Source of the DNA: Methanobacteriota archaeon
Lineage (GTDB): Archaea > Halobacteriota > Methanosarcinia > Methanosarcinales > Methanoperedenaceae
Direction: 5' to 3'
Assembly (NCBI GenBank): GCA_018899795.1
Contig: JAHIHJ010000055.1
Coordinates: 1-7,743 of the forward strand
DNA: 7,743 nucleotides
Shown: in pieces, positions 5,989 to 7,743 of the stretch
Layout of the letters: every line of letters begins with the position of its first letter
Position numbering within the stretch: position 1 is the first letter of the stretch
The notes under the pieces: generated by a model
The model's input: the letters and a program-made list of their open reading frames with translations, nothing else
Told to the model about the DNA's origin: nothing
The model's database searches: none
Translations under genes and position numbers: made by a program

Positions 5989-7172
5989 AAAAGATGAAAG
6001 TAGTAGAGGGCGCTTATGCAGTTGCACATGCTGCAAAGGTATGCAAACCGCATGTGATATGCGCATATCCGATAACTCCCCAGACACATATCGCAGAGTG
6101 CCTCTCTCAATTCAAAGCAGATGGTGAACTTACAGGCGAATCCATAAACGTTGAATCTGAGTTCGCAGCGCTCTCATGCCTGATAGGAGCAAGCGCGATC
6201 GGGGCAAGAACTTACTCTGCCACAAGTTCTCAGGGTCTTGCCATGATGCACGAAGCGCTCTTTAATGCATCTGGAATGCGTTTCCCCATAGTAATAACCG
6301 TAGTGAACCGCGCTATGAGCGCTCCTATAAATATCTGGAACGACCACCAGGATTCAATATCTCAGCGTGATACGGGCTGGATCCAGTTATATGCAGAAAA
6401 CGTGCAGGAAGCCGCTGACATGACCGCCCAGGCGTATAAGATAGCAGAGAATAAAAATGTGCTCATGCCTGCCATGGTGTGCATGGACGGGTTCATACTT
6501 TCACATGTATTTGAGCCTGTGGTGCTGCTTGAACAGGATATCACAGATGATTTCCTTCCACCATATGATCCAGAGTATGTACTTGACCCCAAAAACCCCA
6601 TGACTTTCGGCGCTCTTGGCGACCCTTCTGTATATACCGAGTACAGGTACCTCCAGGATAAAGCAATGGAAAATGCACTTCCGGTCATAGAAAAGACCTC
6701 AATGGAATTTAAAGATATGTACGGCAGGTATTACGGAGGATTAATTGATGGGTATAGACTTGATGACGCTGAAATAGTGATCGCTGCCATGGGCTCAATA
6801 ATAGGAACTCTCAAGGACACTGTTGATGAACTTCGAAGCAAAGGGATAAACGCAGGGATCTTGAAGATACGAAGTTTCAGACCATTCCCCAAAAAGGAAG
6901 TCAGGCGCATAGCAAAAAGTGCAAGCATTATCGTGGCGATCGATAAGAACATCTCCCTGGGCACGGGCGAAGGGGCGCTTTGCACGGAGATCAAAGCCTG
7001 TCTGCACAGCGCAGGTATCGACACGCCGGTATTTGGAAGCATGCTCGGGCACGGGGGGAGAGATGTATCAAAAGAAGTTATTGAAAAACTGGTATATCGC
7101 GCAGGTGATATGATGAAACACGGTCTGAAAGAAGAAAACGAATTTACTGACCTCCGGAGGGAGTTATTATGA
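5985..7172 (+). CDS. porA: Pyruvate:ferredoxin oxidoreductase alpha subunit (PorA)
   Basis: This is the alpha subunit of the enzyme that interconverts pyruvate plus CoA with acetyl-CoA, CO2 and reduced ferredoxin. The 395 residues match the family. Visible motifs are YPITPQT (28-34), whose Thr faces the substrate; [10 protein letters not shown] (55-64); YSATSSQGL (77-85); and [17 protein letters not shown] (108-124), which is characteristic of pyruvate rather than 2-ketoglutarate enzymes. The C-terminal half contains the transketolase-like domain with IRSFRPFP and [12 protein letters not shown] 5985 overlaps the porD stop as ATGA and has GGAGG at 5976-5980, four bases away. A second ATG three codons later is possible but less well spaced from that site. 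Confidence 0.95.
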   Translation: MKKMKVVEGAYAVAHAAKVCKPHVICAYPITPQTHIAECLSQFKADGELTGESINVESEFAALSCLIGASAIGARTYSATSSQGLAMMHEALFNASGMRFPIVITVVNRAMSAPINIWNDHQDSISQRDTGWIQLYAENVQEAADMTAQAYKIAENKNVLMPAMVCMDGFILSHVFEPVVLLEQDITDDFLPPYDPEYVLDPKNPMTFGALGDPSVYTEYRYLQDKAMENALPVIEKTSMEFKDMYGRYYGGLIDGYRLDDAEIVIAAMGSIIGTLKDTVDELRSKGINAGILKIRSFRPFPKKEVRRIAKSASIIVAIDKNISLGTGEGALCTEIKACLHSAGIDTPVFGSMLGHGGRDVSKEVIEKLVYRAGDMMKHGLKEENEFTDLRRELL

Positions 7173-7743
7173 GTAACGAATATCTGTTAGCTCCGGGGCA
7201 CAGGGGTTGCGCAGGCTGCTGCGATGCGATTGCGGCGAAATTCGTGCTTGAGGCGATTGGCAGCGACTGCGTAGTATGTTCGCCAACAGGATGTCTTGAG
7301 GTATTCACTACCCCTTATCCTGAATCTTCATGGAAAGTGCCATGGATACATTCACTCTTCGATAATGCAGGCGCAATAGCGGCAGGCATGGAGACCGCGC
7401 TGAAAGCCATGGGCAAGAAGGGTGATACAAAAGTAGTGGTGATAGCCGGGGACGGCGCTACCTTTGATATCGGCTTACAGTGCATCTCAGGAGCGTTTGA
7501 GAGAGGTCATGATATTGTTTATATCTGCATCGACAACGAAGCCTACATGAACACAGGGGTTCAGCGAAGCGCAGCCACTCCCATGTTCGCATCTACAACA
7601 ACCTCGCCATCAGGAAGCGCATCTTACGGCAACACCACTCTCAAGAAAGACATGCCAGCCATCCTTGCGGCGCACGGCTCGCCTTATGTGGCAACAGCGT
7701 CCATATCCTATGCGCCTGATTTTATCAGGAAAGTTAAAAAAGC
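7169..7743 (+). CDS. porB: Pyruvate:ferredoxin oxidoreductase beta subunit (PorB), 3' end outside window
   Basis: The frame is open from ATG 7169 to the right edge and encodes 191 complete residues. It is the TPP-binding catalytic subunit. GHRGCAGC gives Cys14 and Cys17, and SPTGC gives Cys42, three of the four ligands of the cluster near the TPP site. The fourth normally lies in a C-terminal 'SPCPTGW' segment and should fall just past the edge. The TPP and Mg site is seen as [12 protein letters not shown] (93-104) and [14 protein letters not shown] (121-134). The start overlaps the porA stop as ATGA, and GGAGG at 7156-7160 lies eight bases upstream. About 95-110 residues are missing, judging by the usual length of roughly 290-300. 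Confidence 0.95.
   Translation, partial: MSNEYLLAPGHRGCAGCCDAIAAKFVLEAIGSDCVVCSPTGCLEVFTTPYPESSWKVPWIHSLFDNAGAIAAGMETALKAMGKKGDTKVVVIAGDGATFDIGLQCISGAFERGHDIVYICIDNEAYMNTGVQRSAATPMFASTTTSPSGSASYGNTTLKKDMPAILAAHGSPYVATASISYAPDFIRKVKK

Noticed and set aside
5473..6087. Minus-strand open frame of 204 codons opposite porC, porD and porA
   Set aside because: It is antisense to three well-supported genes, has a cysteine- and phenylalanine-rich low-complexity translation, and has no family motif.
7151..7160. Perfect palindrome CCTCCGGAGG over the porB ribosome site
   Set aside because: It has no loop, so it can fold only as a weak three-pair hairpin. The GGAGG half is explained by its ribosome-site role, and a 10-base palindrome is weak evidence for an operator.

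Overview
The window looks like chromosomal DNA of an anaerobic archaeon that fixes or oxidises carbon through the Wood-Ljungdahl pathway. Three things point that way. The CO dehydrogenase is the archaeal ACDS type (alpha subunit with two internal ferredoxin-like 4Fe-4S motifs, plus an epsilon subunit). The purine enzyme PurP is almost confined to archaea. The promoters look like TATA boxes, and the ribosome sites are GGAGG/GGTGA. A methanogen or ANME archaeon of the Methanosarcinales/Methanoperedens kind is my best guess, but it is an inference without database support. I saw no mobile element, CRISPR array, tRNA or rRNA.

Layout. Positions 1-78 hold the last 25 codons of a plus-strand gene, probably a nitroreductase. 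It ends tail-to-tail with a minus-strand purine cluster (about 2045 down to 95) read in the order purP, a shortened larB-like gene, purE. The genes are packed with gaps of 2-5 bases. Positions 2046-2178 are an AT-rich divergent control region with TATA-like boxes for both directions and a TATGAT motif repeated every 10 bases. From 2179 to the right edge runs a plus-strand operon: cdhA, cdhB, porC, porD, porA, porB (porB is cut by the window edge). All five junctions in it are the same 4-base ATGA stop/start overlap.

How the genes work together. CdhA and CdhB form the alpha2-epsilon2 CO dehydrogenase part of the acetyl-CoA decarbonylase/synthase complex, which interconverts CO2 and CO using ferredoxin. 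PorCDAB is the four-subunit pyruvate:ferredoxin oxidoreductase, which interconverts acetyl-CoA plus CO2 with pyruvate, also using ferredoxin. The operon therefore joins the carbonyl branch of acetyl-CoA chemistry to the next step of carbon assimilation. The ACS subunits proper (cdhC, cdhD, cdhE) are not in the window. The divergent cluster makes purine intermediates, with PurE handling AIR carboxylation and PurP using formate and ATP to form FAICAR.

The oddest feature is the larB-like gene at 577-1005. It keeps a convincing LarB core but lacks the N-terminal domain. It also appears to lack an internal block of about 20-25 residues that carries the catalytic cysteine in known LarB proteins. 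Its reading frame and ribosome site are intact. The rest of the window is coherent, recognisable central metabolism, and I do not see a wholly new system in it.
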